Origin: Adiantum capillus-veneris | Taxonomy: Eukaryota; Streptophyta; Polypodiopsida; Polypodiales; Pteridaceae | DNA: 64,000 nucleotides | Assembly: GCA_014529385.2 (NCBI GenBank) | Contig: CM043947.1 | Span: 97,186,036-97,250,035 of the forward strand | Direction of reading: 5' to 3' | The notes under the pieces: generated by a model | What the model saw: only the letters and a program-made list of their open reading frames with translations | Told to the model about the DNA's origin: nothing | Databases searched by the model: none | Shown here: positions 25,336 through 36,684 of the stretch, one piece after another | How the letters are laid out: each line of letters opens with the position of its first letter | Position numbering within the stretch: the first letter of the stretch is position 1 | Translations under genes and position numbers: made by a program

Positions 25336-27015
25336 GCTCGGCAAAGTTTTGTACTTGCATCAATCAAGCTTGGGTCAGTACCCATGCAATCTGGTACCAG
25401 TCCTGCTTCAAGTTGGCCTTTTCTGCCACGTTCCTTTGCTGCTCTCGAACTCTCTGGCCTGTCTTCAGTTTGTTCTTGTTGTGACCTTTTGGGGCACTTT
25501 GCGGAGACATGCCCATGTTCCCCGCAACCAAAACACTTCCCTTCTTTGATGTAATTGGCCCTCTCTCGAATGAGCCCGGGTCGTGTATCCTTATCTTTCT
25601 TTTCTTGGGAACTCTTTCTCTTTCCACTTTCATTGTGAGAGGTCTATTGGGTTCTCTGAGTCAAGATCTCATCAGTGGGATGTCAATTTCCCGAATGTAT
25701 CGCGAAACCCCGTTTCGCATGACCCATCAATTCTTGAATAGAATTCGACTTTTGTTCCATGCGGTAGTCTCGGATCTTTGTAGGGAGTCTGCAGTAAAAC
25801 CGCTCAATCTGTTCCTTAAAAGAGACCTTAAATGAAGAGGTTGGTAGAAAAGAGTTCCAAAATCTCTCGCAATAAGCGTCCGAAGAATCTCCCTTGGTCA
25901 TTCGAAGATGATTCCAAGCGGTTTGTATATCTCGTTCGTACTCCCGAGTCAACCAAGAAGAAATAAAGAGCCTTTTGAATTTTAAGCACTTAACTGGAGC
26001 TTCCTTTCTCAGAAGGAAGAGTGGACCACCATGTTCAAGCATTTCCTTTGAAGAAAGATGTAGCCCTCCTAATCTTGAAGTGCTCCAAGTAGTGCCCTCC
26101 AAAGAAGGCTATGTCAAACTGTTGAATGAAGGCCAATGCCCTTGGAGCAACTTGGAACCCAGAAAAGGATTCAAACTTAATCGATTGTCCACCTTCTTTG
26201 AATTCTTTTACTTTCTTGCTATTGTATTCAAGGAAGTCATATTGGTTGGGTTTGTAAAAATGCTTCTTCTTTGCATAAAACATGTCATCGGAGTCTGAAC
26301 TATCAAAGAATGACTCCTCTGTAGAATTGTCAGAAACTGGGCAAAATCTGGGTTTCTTTGCCTTTTTCTTGCCCTTTTCGAAGCTTTGCTTTTTGCTTCG
26401 TTTTTTGGCTTTTCTGTCCTCCTCGCTCGAGTCAGAAGAGCTAGAAGAACTATCGGAGGAAGAAGAAGAAAAAGAAGAACTGGGTAGTCCTTCAAATCGT
26501 ACATGCTTCTTCTGCTTTCTTGCAGATGCAAAAGAAGATTGACGGCCCGAATAACCTACGTAGTCAATCCCATTCTTGTACTTTTTCACTTGCTTTTTTG
26601 ATTGATTGTTCGCGTCCAAAAGCCAATTGATCTATGTCTAAACCACTTCCTGTAATTCTTGCTCTGTAAACATCCTCAGAGAAGGAGGTTTCTTGATTGC
26701 CGGTTTGATGGGTGGTTTTGTGGCTTTCTACCATTGGGTGTGCACTTCTGCGAAGATCGATTGCTTAGACTAAAATTTTGCAAACTAAGGATCCTTCGCA
26801 AATTTAATCATCTGCTTTGTGCACTCATCAACCTGTTGTCGACGTTCCATCTCTTGAAGTTCGTACTAAGTAGGTCGAGGTGGCCCATACTCTTCCTCTG
26901 TTAAATCATCAAAATCTTCTTTGTGATCTCCTCCCGCATTAGCAGATGGAGAAGAAGTCGATTGATTCTTGTTGGAATCCATAAGTGTCGCGAGCAAAGG
27001 ATCGGATTTCCCCAT
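25336..27015 (-). pseudogene. E1 Gag with Ser-rich region and zinc knuckle
   Basis: The likely start is the ATG at 27013-27015, 20 bp after the primer-binding site (MGKSDPLLATLMDSNKNQ). There follow an acidic stretch (KEDFDDLTEEEYGPPRP), a long serine-rich segment (SSSFSSSSSDSSSSSSDSSEEDR) with basic flanks, and a gag core with EYERDIQTAWNHLRMTKGDS. The zinc knuckle KCFGCGEHGHVSAKC (CX2CX4HX4C) lies near 25490-25545. Several stops and frame changes are present. The same gag is repeated at 28448-30200 and 57500-58640. Confidence 0.85.
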
Positions 27016-27034
27016 AGAAGAGAAATCGGTCGTC

Positions 27035-27045
27035 CTCTGATACCA
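27035..27045 (-). promoter_or_regulatory. primer-binding site of E1 (initiator tRNA-Met)
   Basis: On the minus strand TGGTATCAGAG lies one base after the LTR end ...GTTTGTTACA. It matches the 3' end of plant initiator tRNA-Met, the usual primer for this class. Confidence 0.9.
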
Positions 27046-27046
27046 C

Positions 27047-27761
27047 TGTAACAAACTTGGACACCCCAAGTCTAGATTCTACCGCGACATAGCAGAGATT
27101 CACTTTGCAACAGTTCACAAAAGACGACATGGCCCGACGTAGTTCCGTGCCAAGAGATATTAGCCCCAAAGACTGGCGCCCATTTCAGTATTTCTTTTTA
27201 TATTAATCTGTGTGCAAAGTACAAGGGAGTCCGCAGGCACTCATGCTCAGACTCTGTGTCCAGATGCTCTAAGTAATGAGGCCCAAAAGACCTATTAATT
27301 GTTACAAGGGTTGCCCCAAAAGCAGAGCCCCAAAAGTATAACTCAAAAGCTTTGCTCCAAAGATCATTTTTTTTTAATTGTTTCCATGCTTGTCTTTTGC
27401 TTCTACATATGCAAATACTTTTACAATAATACTCTTACCTGGATTTGCTGTCTCCAAGAAACATAATTCTAATGTCTTCAATCCATATATCGTACAATCT
27501 CCCATCACACATTCTCTTTTATGGAAAACTGCATCTATTAGCTTTGGATAGAGAACAGACTTCCACATTTGTGTGACACCTCAATGAATGTGTGATGTGA
27601 AGCCAAGCAACCCTTGCTAATGTTCTCTCTTGTGGCACATATACTGCATGGACAACTACAACCAATATCATGCAACCCAAAGGCACGAGAGCAAATCAGC
27701 CAGCGTAATTTGCAGAAAAATCGTATGGCCTGCCACGTCATCAACTCAAAGTAAATTGCGG
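27047..27761 (-). mobile_element. LTR2: 5' LTR of E1, interrupted and truncated
   Basis: Homologous to LTR1 from TGTAACAAAC on. A 331-bp foreign piece sits at 27362-27692. After aattgcgg at 27761 the LTR stops and the sequence continues as the gag-derived fragment at 27762. The outer LTR end (...TTTGTGACA) is missing. LTR3 breaks at exactly the same point. Confidence 0.85.
27362..27692 (-). other. foreign, gene-like fragment inside LTR2
   Basis: This 331-bp piece is absent from the three other LTR copies and replaces about 11 bp of LTR. Read on the minus strand it gives two overlapping coding-like frames: a Cys-rich one (GCSCPCSICATRENISKGC) and, shifted, ECVMGDCTIYGLKTLELCF ending ETANPG. 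A plausible splice donor (CCAGGTAAGAG) follows, and an A-rich end lies at the left border. It could be a captured piece of a host gene. I do not recognise the protein. Confidence 0.5.
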
Positions 27762-28074
27762 TACCACCCCCGGTACCATCTGGGTATTTCGGGAGTGGAT
27801 CTTTGTTTCAACGCATGGCTGGTTATGCGCCTGGAAACCAGCAATATATCCTAGGAACAGTCTTTGGGGGTATGCAAGGCATAATGCCAAACCCCATGTA
27901 TAGTAATATTGGCATGCAGCAAGGGTTTCAGTGCAAGCATGGCCAGTTTAGGGTGCCAGAGGGCAATTTTGTCATGGCTGGTTTTTCCAACCAGTAGGCA
28001 AATATGGCACTAGGGAACCAAAATGTTAATGGCCAAGGGGCACAGATGATCCCCACCAGAAAAGCCAAGTTCAG
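27762..28074 (+). pseudogene. gag-derived fragment, copy A
   Basis: A Gly/Gln/Met/Asn-rich open frame: GYFGSGSLFQRMAGYAPGNQ, then VFGGMQGIMPNPMYSNIGMQ and FQCKHGQFRVPEGNFVMAGF. It ends at TAG 27995-27997, where copy C has CAG. It is the same sequence as 30639-30953 and 56631-56945. In copy C it continues a longer plus-strand gag-like frame, so it is most likely a fragment of a retroelement Gag joined to E1 LTR sequence on its left and to antisense E1 protease on its right. Confidence 0.75.
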
Positions 28075-30236
28075 ATATCTTCGTTCTGAGTTCATCATTT
28101 AACTCTTTCAAGTAGATCGAGTAAACAAAGAGACTGGATTTCATTAATTTGGAAATGGCCGAAGCCGATACAATAGGAACAGACTCGCCCTTCAGTTTTA
28201 CATCGAGTACAATTTTTCGGCCTTTTCGTTCGTCAATGTTGCTTTCTTTGCCCGATAATCGACCACAGCATTGTTCTTATGGTACCAAGGGACTCCTAGG
28301 AGGACGTCACAACCTTCCAAGGGCATTGTGTAAAAGTCCTCATGTCCCAAATACCCCTGACAATGCAACCGAAGTTTGCCAATGACAAGTGTAATGGCTA
28401 TGTCCCGTCCGGGTGCCGCTAGAACTGCCTCTACTAGAGGTCCCATCCTATCGGGTGTAATCTCGAGCCGTGTCGCCAATTCGGGTGAAAATGAAGTTGG
28501 CCTTGGCTCCTCCATCGAAGAAAATCAAGGCTTCTTGATCTTTCACTTTGCCCCAAGCTCGGCAAAGTTTTGTACTTGCATCAATCAAGCTTGGGTCAGT
28601 ACCCATGCAATCTGGTACCAGTCCTGCTTCAAGTTGGCCTTTTCTGCCACGTTCCTTTGCTGCTCTCGAACTCTCTGGCCTGTCTTCAGTTTGTTCTTGT
28701 TGAGCCCTTTTGGGGCACTCTGGGGAGACATGCCCATGTTCCCCGCAACCAAAACACTTCCCATCTTTGATGTAATTGGCCCTCTCTCGAATGAGCCGGG
28801 GTCGTCTATCCTTATCTTTCTTTTCTTGGGAACTCTTTCTCTTTCTACTTTCATTATGAGAGGTCTGTTGAGTTCTCTGAGTCAACATCTCATTAGTGGG
28901 GTAAGTCAATTTCCCGAATGTATCGCGAAACCCCATTTCGCATGACCCATCAATTCTTGAATAGAATTCGACTTTTGTTCCATGCAGTAGTCTCGGATCT
29001 CTGTAGGGAGTCCGCAGTAAAACCGCTCAATCTGTTCCTTAAAGGAGACCTTCTTAAATGAAGAGGTTGGTAGAAAAGAGTTTCAAAATCTCTCGCAATA
29101 AGTGTCCAAACAATCTCCCTTGGTCATCCGAAGATGATTCCAAGCGGTTCGTATATCTCGTTCGTACTCCCGAGTCAACCAAGAAGAAATAAAGAGCCTT
29201 TTGAATTCTAACCACTTAACTGGAGCTTCCTTTCTCAGAAGAAGAGTGGATCATCATGTTCGAGCATTTCGTTTAAAGAAAGATGTAGCCCTCCTAATCT
29301 TGGAGTGCTCTAAGTAGTGCCCTCCAGAGAAGGCTATGTCAAACTACTGAATGAAGGCAAAAGCCCTAGGAGCAACTCGGAACCCAGAAAAGGATTCAAA
29401 TTTAATCGATTGTCCACCTTCTTTGAATACTTTTACTTTCTTGCTATTGTATTTAAGGAAGTCATATTGGTTGGCTTTGTAAAAATGTTTCCTCTTTGCA
29501 TAAAACATATGTCATCAGAGTCTGAACTGTCAGAGAATGACTCCTCTGTAGAATTGTGGGCAAAATCTGGGTTTCTTTGCCTTTTTATTGCCCTTTTTGA
29601 AGCTTTGCTTTTTGCTTCGTTTTTTCCCTTTTCTGTCCACCTCGCTCGAGTCAGAAGAGCTAGAAAAAGTATCAGAAGAAGAAGAAGAAAAAGAAAAACT
29701 GGGTAGTCCTTCAAATCGTACACGCTTCTTCGGCTTTCTTGCAGATGCAAAGGAAGATTGACGGCCCGAATAACCAGGGTAGTCAGTCCCCTTCTTGTGC
29801 TTTTTGGATTGATTGTTCGCGTCCAAAAGCCAATTGATCTATGTCTGAACCACCTCCTGCAATTCTTGCTCTGTAAACATCCTCAGAGAAGGAGGTTTCT
29901 TGATTGCCGGTTTGATGGGTGGTTTTGTGGCTTTCTACCATTGGGTGTGCACTTCTGTAATGGATAGCTTAGACAAAAATTTTGCAAACTCAAGATCCTT
30001 CGCAAATTTAATCATCTGCTTTGTGCACTCATCAACCTGCTGTCGACGTCCATCTCTTGAAGTTCATACTAAGTAGGCCGAGGTGGCCCGTACTCTTCCT
30101 CTGTTAAATCATCAAAATCTTCTTTGTGATCTCCTCACGCATTAGCACATGCAAAAGAATTTCATTGATTCTTGTTGGAATCCATAAGTGTCGCGAGAAG
30201 AGGATCGGATTTCCCGGTAGCAGACAAATCCGCCGC
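28075..30236 (-). pseudogene. second copy of the E1 protease-gag half (unit B)
   Basis: Collinear with 24853-27034: the DVLLGVPWY block (near 28290), active site EALIFFDGGAKANFI, zinc knuckle KCFGCGEHGHVSPEC (near 28730), then the gag core and the Ser-rich segment SFSFSSSSSDTFSSSSDSSE. RT and integrase are absent. Together with the following LTR and gag fragment it makes a tandem repeat of the block that ends at 28074. Many frame changes. Confidence 0.88.
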
Positions 30237-30248
30237 GCTCTGATACCA
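30237..30248 (-). promoter_or_regulatory. primer-binding site of unit B (initiator tRNA-Met)
   Basis: Minus-strand TGGTATCAGAGC, a full 12-nt match, lies one base from the LTR3 end. Confidence 0.9.
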
Positions 30249-30249
30249 C

Positions 30250-30638
30250 TGTAACAAACGTGGACACCCCAAGATTCTATCACGACACAGTAGAGATTCA
30301 CTTTAAAACAGTTCACAAAAGATGACATGGCACGGCGTAGTTCTGTGCCAAGAGGTATTGGCCCCAAAGACTGGCACCCCTTTCGGTATTTCTTTTTATA
30401 TTAATCTGTGTGCAAAGTACAAGGGAGTCCCGGGGCACTCACGCTTAGACTCTGCGTCCAGATGCTCTAAGTAATGAGGCCCAAAAGACCTCTTAATTGT
30501 TACAAGGGTTGCCTCAAAAAAAGAGCCCCAAAAGTATAACACAAAAGCTTTGCTCCAAAAGCTGCCAAAAAATCAGTCAGCGTAATTTGCGAAAAAATCG
30601 TACGGCCTACCACGTCATCAACTCAACGTAAATTGCGG
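30250..30638 (-). mobile_element. LTR3, truncated
   Basis: Homologous to LTR1 from TGTAACAAAC to aattgcgg, then abruptly gag-derived sequence, with the same junction as in LTR2. It lacks the 331-bp foreign insert of LTR2. Confidence 0.88.
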
Positions 30639-30953
30639 TACCACCAACGGTACCACCTGGGTATTTCGGGAGTGGATGTTTGTTTCAACGCATGGCTGGT
30701 TATGCGCCTGGAAACCAGCAATATATCTCAGGAACAGTCTTTGGGGGTATGCAAGGCATAATGCCAAACCCCATGTATGGTAATATTGGCATGCAGCAAG
30801 AGTTTCAGTGCAAGCATTGCCAGTTTAGGGTGCCAGAGGGCAATTTTGTCATGGCTGGTTTTTCCAACCAGTAGGCAAACATGGCACTAGGGAACCAAAA
30901 TGTTAATGGCCAAGCGGCACAGATGATCCCCACCAGCAAAGCCAAGTTCAGAG
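30639..30953 (+). pseudogene. gag-derived fragment, copy B
   Basis: Same frame as copy A (GYFGSGCLFQRMAGYAPGNQ and onward), ending at TAG 30872-30874, the same position as in copy A. It is joined on the left to LTR3 and on the right directly to LINE sequence at about 30954. Confidence 0.75.
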
Positions 30954-32455
30954 GATAGTGGATTGTCTGTAAACCTTGGTAAAACCAAGGTTATGGTGTT
31001 TAACACCACACCACAGTGGATCAGGAGATTGGCACTGACTTTCACATATGGTCAGGAGATTGTAGAGTATAAAGATGCATACACTTACCTTGGGGTTGTC
31101 TTTACTGGGCCGAGGTTTTCTTTGCGGAGAGCAGTAGAGACTAGACTGCCAAGAGCTTTGGCGGCCTTGGGAGGCTTGGAGAGGATGTGTTCACAGGTTC
31201 AGTTCCAAGAACCTCGGACAAAGTTATGGCTCTTTGATACTTTAGTAGCCTCAGCTATGTTGTATGGGGTACACCTTCTATAGGCCAGGATGGTTGAAGA
31301 CGTATGGACAGGCCCTTGGTATCTATGATCTCTCGACAGATCAGAACCAAGGCCTCCGTACCCATGCTATCATTCGAGTAGAGTTAGCTGCCCCTCCTAT
31401 GGAGATTTAAGGCGCTTACCAGATCAATCTCCTTTGTGCACAGCTTATGGGATACTACTAGAGACAGATATGCTAGACTGGCCCTTGAGTCTTCCAAACA
31501 GTTAGCTCTTGAGGGGGACACTTCATGCTGGAATGCACAAATGACATCATGGTTTCAGACCCATGGCCCCCTTTCTAGTACTCTCTTCAGGCACCCTCGA
31601 TGTCTCTTACACGGGTGGAGATTACTAGACTCATTCGTCAAGACCTAATCGAGCTGGATCCCAAGAGGACATGGATAGGCCGCCACAGAAGTTGGGCACA
31701 AAGATGGCTTTCTATAGAGAGCATTTTCTCCAACTCACAGGAGATGGGTTTGTGATTCGATCCAGCTACATGGACACATATATCTCATGGTTTGCAGTGT
31801 GCCATTGGTCAGATACGCACATCCTCACTTCAGTTGGGGATTGAGACTGGTGGATTCAAAGGAATACCAAAAACAAACAGCAGGATATGCCGCTTATGCC
31901 AGCTAGAGCCAGAGACAGAGCTACATTACATATGTCATTGCACATTGTACTATGAGGTATGGGGCCGTTTCTATTGCTTGTTCAGAGAGGGTTTCGGTCC
32001 TTTTTCTAGGGTCATGAGTTATGAGGATCAGAGATGTCTTGGGCTATATCTACTTGAGTTACACAAATATAGAGACACTTTACTGGGGAGAGATAGAGAG
32101 AGAGTCCTAGAGACAGATTATAGATTTCTTTTCACTAGATATGGGACAGCCAAAGGAGCAGCCATCACTACAGAGCTCGGCCCACACTCATTCGACCACT
32201 ACCGGCACTCTCATCGACCAAGCACTGGAGCTACGGAGATCCAGACAGCCATGATTGAGGAGAGGGGCTACACAGCATCGACAGAGACTACAACAGGTGA
32301 TTCGAGCCATACTCTCGATATCCAGAGTGCAGATGAGGATGAATTCTAGTAGTAGTATCTTTGTTCTAGTTCTTTTGTACCAGACATGGTATTAGATTCA
32401 CCATTTTGTAACAGATTGGTCTCATAGGTCATTTTGGCCTTTTGAAGACGTTAAT
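30954..32455 (+). pseudogene. LINE-A-type ORF2 C-terminal part and 3' end (LINE-A2)
   Basis: It begins inside the RT after the YADD box: EDSGLSVNLGKTKVMVF, YTYLGVVFTGPRFSLRRA. It continues through the thumb and linker to the C-terminal zinc motif CRLCQLEPETELHYICHC (31888-31941, CX2CX8HX4C) and DYRFLFTRYG. The frame ends at 32349. About 100 bp of 3' untranslated sequence ends in catttcatttcat, then a CT tract. Frame changes occur near 31290 and 31640. It is the best copy of the LINE 3' end here. Confidence 0.85.
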
Positions 32456-32468
32456 ATAACATTTCATT

Positions 32469-32472
<4 letters not shown>

Positions 32473-32523
<51 letters not shown>
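32473..32523. repeat. (CT)n microsatellite between two LINEs
   Basis: A perfect CT run at the junction of the LINE-A2 3' end and the LINE-B 5' region. Confidence 0.95.
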
Positions 32524-32524
<1 letters not shown>

Positions 32525-32982
32525 ACCCTCATCGCCAGCCTCGCCAGCGCTGCTACACTGCGTAGCCCCCGCACCCCCCCCCTGTAGCTGTTCGCGCGCC
32601 CCCCCTCCTGTGGCTGCTTGCGTGCTGCCCGCTGCTGCTGTTTCACCCACTGCGTGCTGCATCTGCTGCTGTAGCATCCACTGCGCGTTGCACCTGCTGC
32701 GTGCTGCCCGCTGCTGCTGTTTCATCCACTGCCGCTGCACCTGCTGTGGCTGACCTGCTGCGACTGCACAGTGCCCGCCTGCCTGCCGCTACCGCACTGT
32801 CGCAGTAAGCCGCTGCCCCACTGCACCAGGCCCGCTGCATTGCCGCTGCCCCGAGCCCACTGCCCCCAACCACACACATACACACACATCACATCCCCCC
32901 CCCTCTCCACACACACTTTCACACACACATTCAGCCACATACATCCCACACAACCACAGCCACATCTTCTCTCTCTCTCAAC
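32524..32982 (+). repeat. LINE-B 5' region, CTGC-rich
   Basis: GC-rich sequence with many imperfect copies of ctgctgctgtttcatccactgc and similar, followed by a CA-rich stretch. Probably the 5' untranslated region of LINE-B. Open frames here reflect the repeats. Confidence 0.6.
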
Positions 32983-33369
32983 AATGACGAAGGGAGTGAG
33001 CATGGAAGAAATGGGGAAGGAGATGAGCAAACTCGACAACAAGATCAAGGAATACAAGAAGTCATCGGATACCACTCTCAACACCGTTATCAACCGGATC
33101 TCCAAGCTAGAGAAAGAAGGGGAGACATATATCAAAGAGAAGGAAGCATGGAAGAAAGAGAAGGAGAGATGGGAGATGGAGGAGCAAGAGAAGGAAGAAT
33201 GGCGGAAGAAACAAGAGGAATGGACCAAAGAAAGAGAAGACATGAGGGAGCAAATCGAGCTTCCTCAAAGCCTCGATTGCATCCCTCACCCCCGAAGAAG
33301 GCAAGATGCACACGGACACGAAGGAAGCCCTCAAAGAAGAACTCACCAATGAAATGGAATTGGCCTATT
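32983..33369 (+). pseudogene. LINE-B ORF1, coiled-coil N-terminal part
   Basis: A start at MTKGVSMEEMGKEMSKLDNK gives a long Lys/Glu helix with heptad-like spacing (KEKEAWKKEKERWEMEEQ and onward), typical of the coiled coil of LINE ORF1. A frame change near 33260 leads to KMHTDTKEALKEELTNEMEL. Then unrelated sequence begins at about 33370. The C-terminal half of such an ORF1 resumes at 34915, but with some overlap, so the two halves may not come from one copy. Confidence 0.75.
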
Positions 33370-34914
33370 TAACTTGAGAGTAGCGGAAATTAATGAGAGT
33401 ACTTTTGAGAAATAACTTTGTGAGCATAACGGGTGAACATAATTGAAGATAGCAACATAATCATAGCAATTAGTTAACTTGGCATAAACAATACTTTTGC
33501 AAGAGAGAGAATTTAGAGAACACGACAACAGTTGAGGACCGGATTTATGTGGAGCCGGTCCCCCCTCCAATAGGCATTTGTATTATGATTTCTCCCATTA
33601 AGAGAGACTTGTTACAATACAGTCTTTGTGTTCCTTGTGACCTAGGTGATGCAATGAAGATGGAAAGCTTCATGCATCACAAACATAACATAAACTTGAA
33701 GAAAGCTTTAGCTATCCCAAGCCTCAGTCCCAAGACCTCAAACACCTTCGAAGGTGGAGAGAGCTAGCAAGGAATGAGGGTAGGGAAGAGGAAGAAGAAA
33801 CATTTCGTAGGAGAAAGAATTAATTCCTCACTTATCATAACTCTTGTTGCTAGCATACATAATAGCATAGTAATGAAGAAGAAGGAGATGGTAGGCTTAA
33901 GCATTGAAGCATGGCTCTTGGTTGGATTTGCACTCCATAGCCAAGAGTGTTGGTGTAGGCTCTCAACCTCTACTTGCTTGGAGAGGGAGCTCTTGCACTT
34001 TGCATAGCACACAATGAGAGTGTTTATGAGTGTGTGTGGGTGAGTATACCCCCTAAGCAACCCCCTAGCTTGCTTGGGTCGACTCCCCCTTGTAGCTCAT
34101 GCTTGAAGCTCATTGGACCCCTCCAGGCCTAGCCAATCATAAGCAGGAGGCATTACAAGCAGTAGGGGTAGCCTTGAGACAAGTGTCCCCCTTTCCCCTT
34201 TGAGAGAGAGGGCTAGATAAATGCTAAATCAATTAATTAAATCTCCTAAATTACTATTGGACCCCTTGGGTGGCCAACCAATAGGCTTCAGGCATCTCAT
34301 GAAGGTAACATAGGTAGGGGCCTGACATGTGTCCCTGCTGCCTCTTCAAGCTTGGGCCTTCCTTGTGTGTGTGAGTGTGTGTTCTCTCTCTATCCCCTAG
34401 GAAAAGGGCTCGCCCCCCCTCTTGTAGGGATACTTTTGACTTTTGGTGCTCAAGCACCTTAGTCATCAAGCATGACAATGCACTTGAACTAGAGGTGTTC
34501 CCACAAGCATCTCAGGCAAGCATGTCAAAGCACCTCGAGCACCTTAATCAAGTAGCAAGTCAAGCACCTTAAGCATGTAGCAGGTCAAGCACCTCAAGCA
34601 CCTTAATCAAGCACCTCAAGCACGACAAGCACCTCGAGCTTGGTCCGTGTTCCCGCCTCAAGCTGAGCCCTAGCTTACCTAAGGTCAAAGGACTTTTACA
34701 CACATTATTGGAGGTCTTCAATGAAGCTAACCCTAAGGTCTTATGCTCCATTGGTTAGCCTTGCTCTTTGATAGACCATCTCTCATTTGGGCCCCTTTAC
34801 CCTTGGCCCCGTGTTGAGATAGATCTATAAGCACATATCTATATCTTAACACTCGTTCCCATTTATTCTCCCACATTAAGTGATCAATTTAATCATTTGG
34901 GTTGGTTAGATATT
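33370..34914. mobile_element. unclassified insertion within the LINE ORF1, LTR-like
   Basis: About 1.5 kb without coding signal between two ORF1 halves. The right end on the minus strand begins TGTTAAGATATAGATATGTGC, as some plant LTRs do, and the sequence is CT- and A-rich like an LTR. A degenerate minisatellite lies inside. I could not define both ends or a target duplication. A solo LTR is the best guess. Confidence 0.35.
34448..34640. repeat. degenerate minisatellite, unit near CAAGCACCTCAAGCA
   Basis: Many imperfect copies of caagcacct(c/t)aagca in tandem. Confidence 0.8.
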
Positions 34915-35480
34915 AGATTTTATGACACCAAAGCCTTGACCGCTAGCATCAGGGACAAATTGGAAGCTACTAAAAGTGGGTGGGTAGAAGTAGTCAAGAA
35001 GAACATCAAGAAGGAGGCAAGAGAGGAGGAAGTCCTCATTGTGCACACTACCCTTGAGGAAGAGAAGATGAGACAAGCCCGATGCCTCAACATTCGCGTC
35101 ATGGGCATTTTAGAAAAAGAAGGCCTCACGCCCGAGCTTGATGGAAAGGCTTTATGCAAGAAACTCAGATACAAGGAAGAGGAATCACCCCCTTTCCTCA
35201 AAGCTTAGAGAGCGGATAAAGATCTCACAAGGAAGAGGGCCCTCATCCTTCACTTCTCCTCCGAAGAAGGACGGTCTACTTTCCTTCGCAAGAGGGTGAT
35301 CTTGAGAGGACTAGATGGACCACCTATCTACCTAGACGATGATCTCACACCAATGCAAGTGATACACTAACGCACATGCATGCCTAGAGTACACCAAGCT
35401 CACAAGGAGGGGAAGAGGGCTTCATACAGAGATGGCCGAGTCATCATTGATGGCAAGGCGGTAGCATAGGGACTCGCGGC
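34915..35480 (+). pseudogene. LINE-B ORF1, C-terminal half
   Basis: KALTASIRDKLEATKSGW, VEVVKKNIKKEAREEE, RCLNIRVMGILEKEGLTPEL, then KRALILHFSSEEGRSTFLRKRV and PPIYLDDDLTPMQ, and GKRASYRDGRVIIDGKAV. The blocks match those of LINE-A and of the relic at 14737. It is split by stops after FLKA (about 35206) and MQVIH. Confidence 0.75.
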
Positions 35481-35504
35481 CTATGGGACACTCTACGAGG
35501 AGAT

Positions 35505-36684
35505 AAATATGGCGTTTGGAACTGCAACGGCTCTCTATGGACACACCCAGGGAAACTGGAAGAGGTGATGCATGGTAGAGACATCATTCTACTCACAGAG
35601 ACACACGAGAGCTCAGAGAGAGGTCTACCCCGAGTACAGGACTATCAATGGGAGTCGACACATAGGAAGTGTACACGACACAACACCTCGAGAGGATCTG
35701 GCGGAGTAGCAGTCCTCTACCACCGCTCACTTCGCAGCTGATACAGATAGTAGCACGCGATCCAGAAGCACGATACATGTGGATACGGATTGAGCTATCT
35801 AAGGAGCACATCCTCTACATCCCCATATGCTACTTTGCACCTAGCGGCTCCAGGTTTGCACAGACAAGCAGAGGAGAGACAGAGAAGGCCCACACACACA
35901 AAGGAGAGGAGGAGGATGATTCACACTCACCATATGCATGTCTCAGAGAGGAGATCATGGAGTACTCTAGATTGGGTGAAGTCTTCCTCGCGGGGGATTT
36001 CAACGCCAGGACACAGAGTAGACAGTGTGATATTTACGACTTCGACCACCCAGAGCTACTCTCCACCATGGAGGACACAGGGGCCGAGAAGATACCACCA
36101 CACCCACACCATATGGAAGACACCTACGTCGCTTGGGCTCACAGCAGCCTCTCGTTATTTATAACAAGATGGCGCAATGGCCATCATCCGGCGGCCTGAC
36201 TTGTATACCCCCATCAGTAGCCAATGGAGGTAGCACAGTTGATTACATCATCAGCTCCAGAGAGGCAGCCCATTTGCTCACATCTCTCACCATCCCACCA
36301 CTACCTATTGGGGCTGACCACGCATATCTCGCCCTATCTCTCACTGGCTCACCCATCCCACATACACCATCTACATCCACACCACACCACACCACCATAC
36401 ACTTCACACATGAGCTAGCCAGAGTTTACTCATCACATGTATATGAGGGGATCTACACCCTTGATCCAGACACACCACTCTCTACAGTCACTAGCCAGCT
36501 CTCCGCAATCTTACACACCTCAGCCCTCTGCTGCTTTCCACACACTACCCATAGTGGCCGACCCCCACCCTCTAGGACGATACCCCAGAGCCGATGGTAC
36601 GACAGGGAGTGCAGAGATCTATACAGACAGCTAAGGGCTCAACGAGCCTTAGAGGAGATCACCGAAAGCGAGGTCAAGCAATAG
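35505..36684 (+). pseudogene. LINE-B ORF2, APE-type endonuclease
   Basis: Motifs in order: VWNCNGSLWTHPGKLEEV, IILLTETHESSE, RGSGGVAVLYH, YMWIRIELSKEHILYIPICY, the catalytic VFLAGDFNARTQS, GSTVDYIISSRE and PIGADHAYLALSL. Beyond the endonuclease lies a linker with SRWYDRECRDLYRQLRAQRAL. Frame changes occur near 35740 and 36170. The order and motifs match LINE-A, but the sequence is clearly diverged. Confidence 0.88.

Noticed and set aside
32429-33243. Minus-strand frames rich in Ala/Gln/Arg
   Set aside because: Shadows of the CTGC-rich 5' region and coiled-coil ORF1 of LINE-B.
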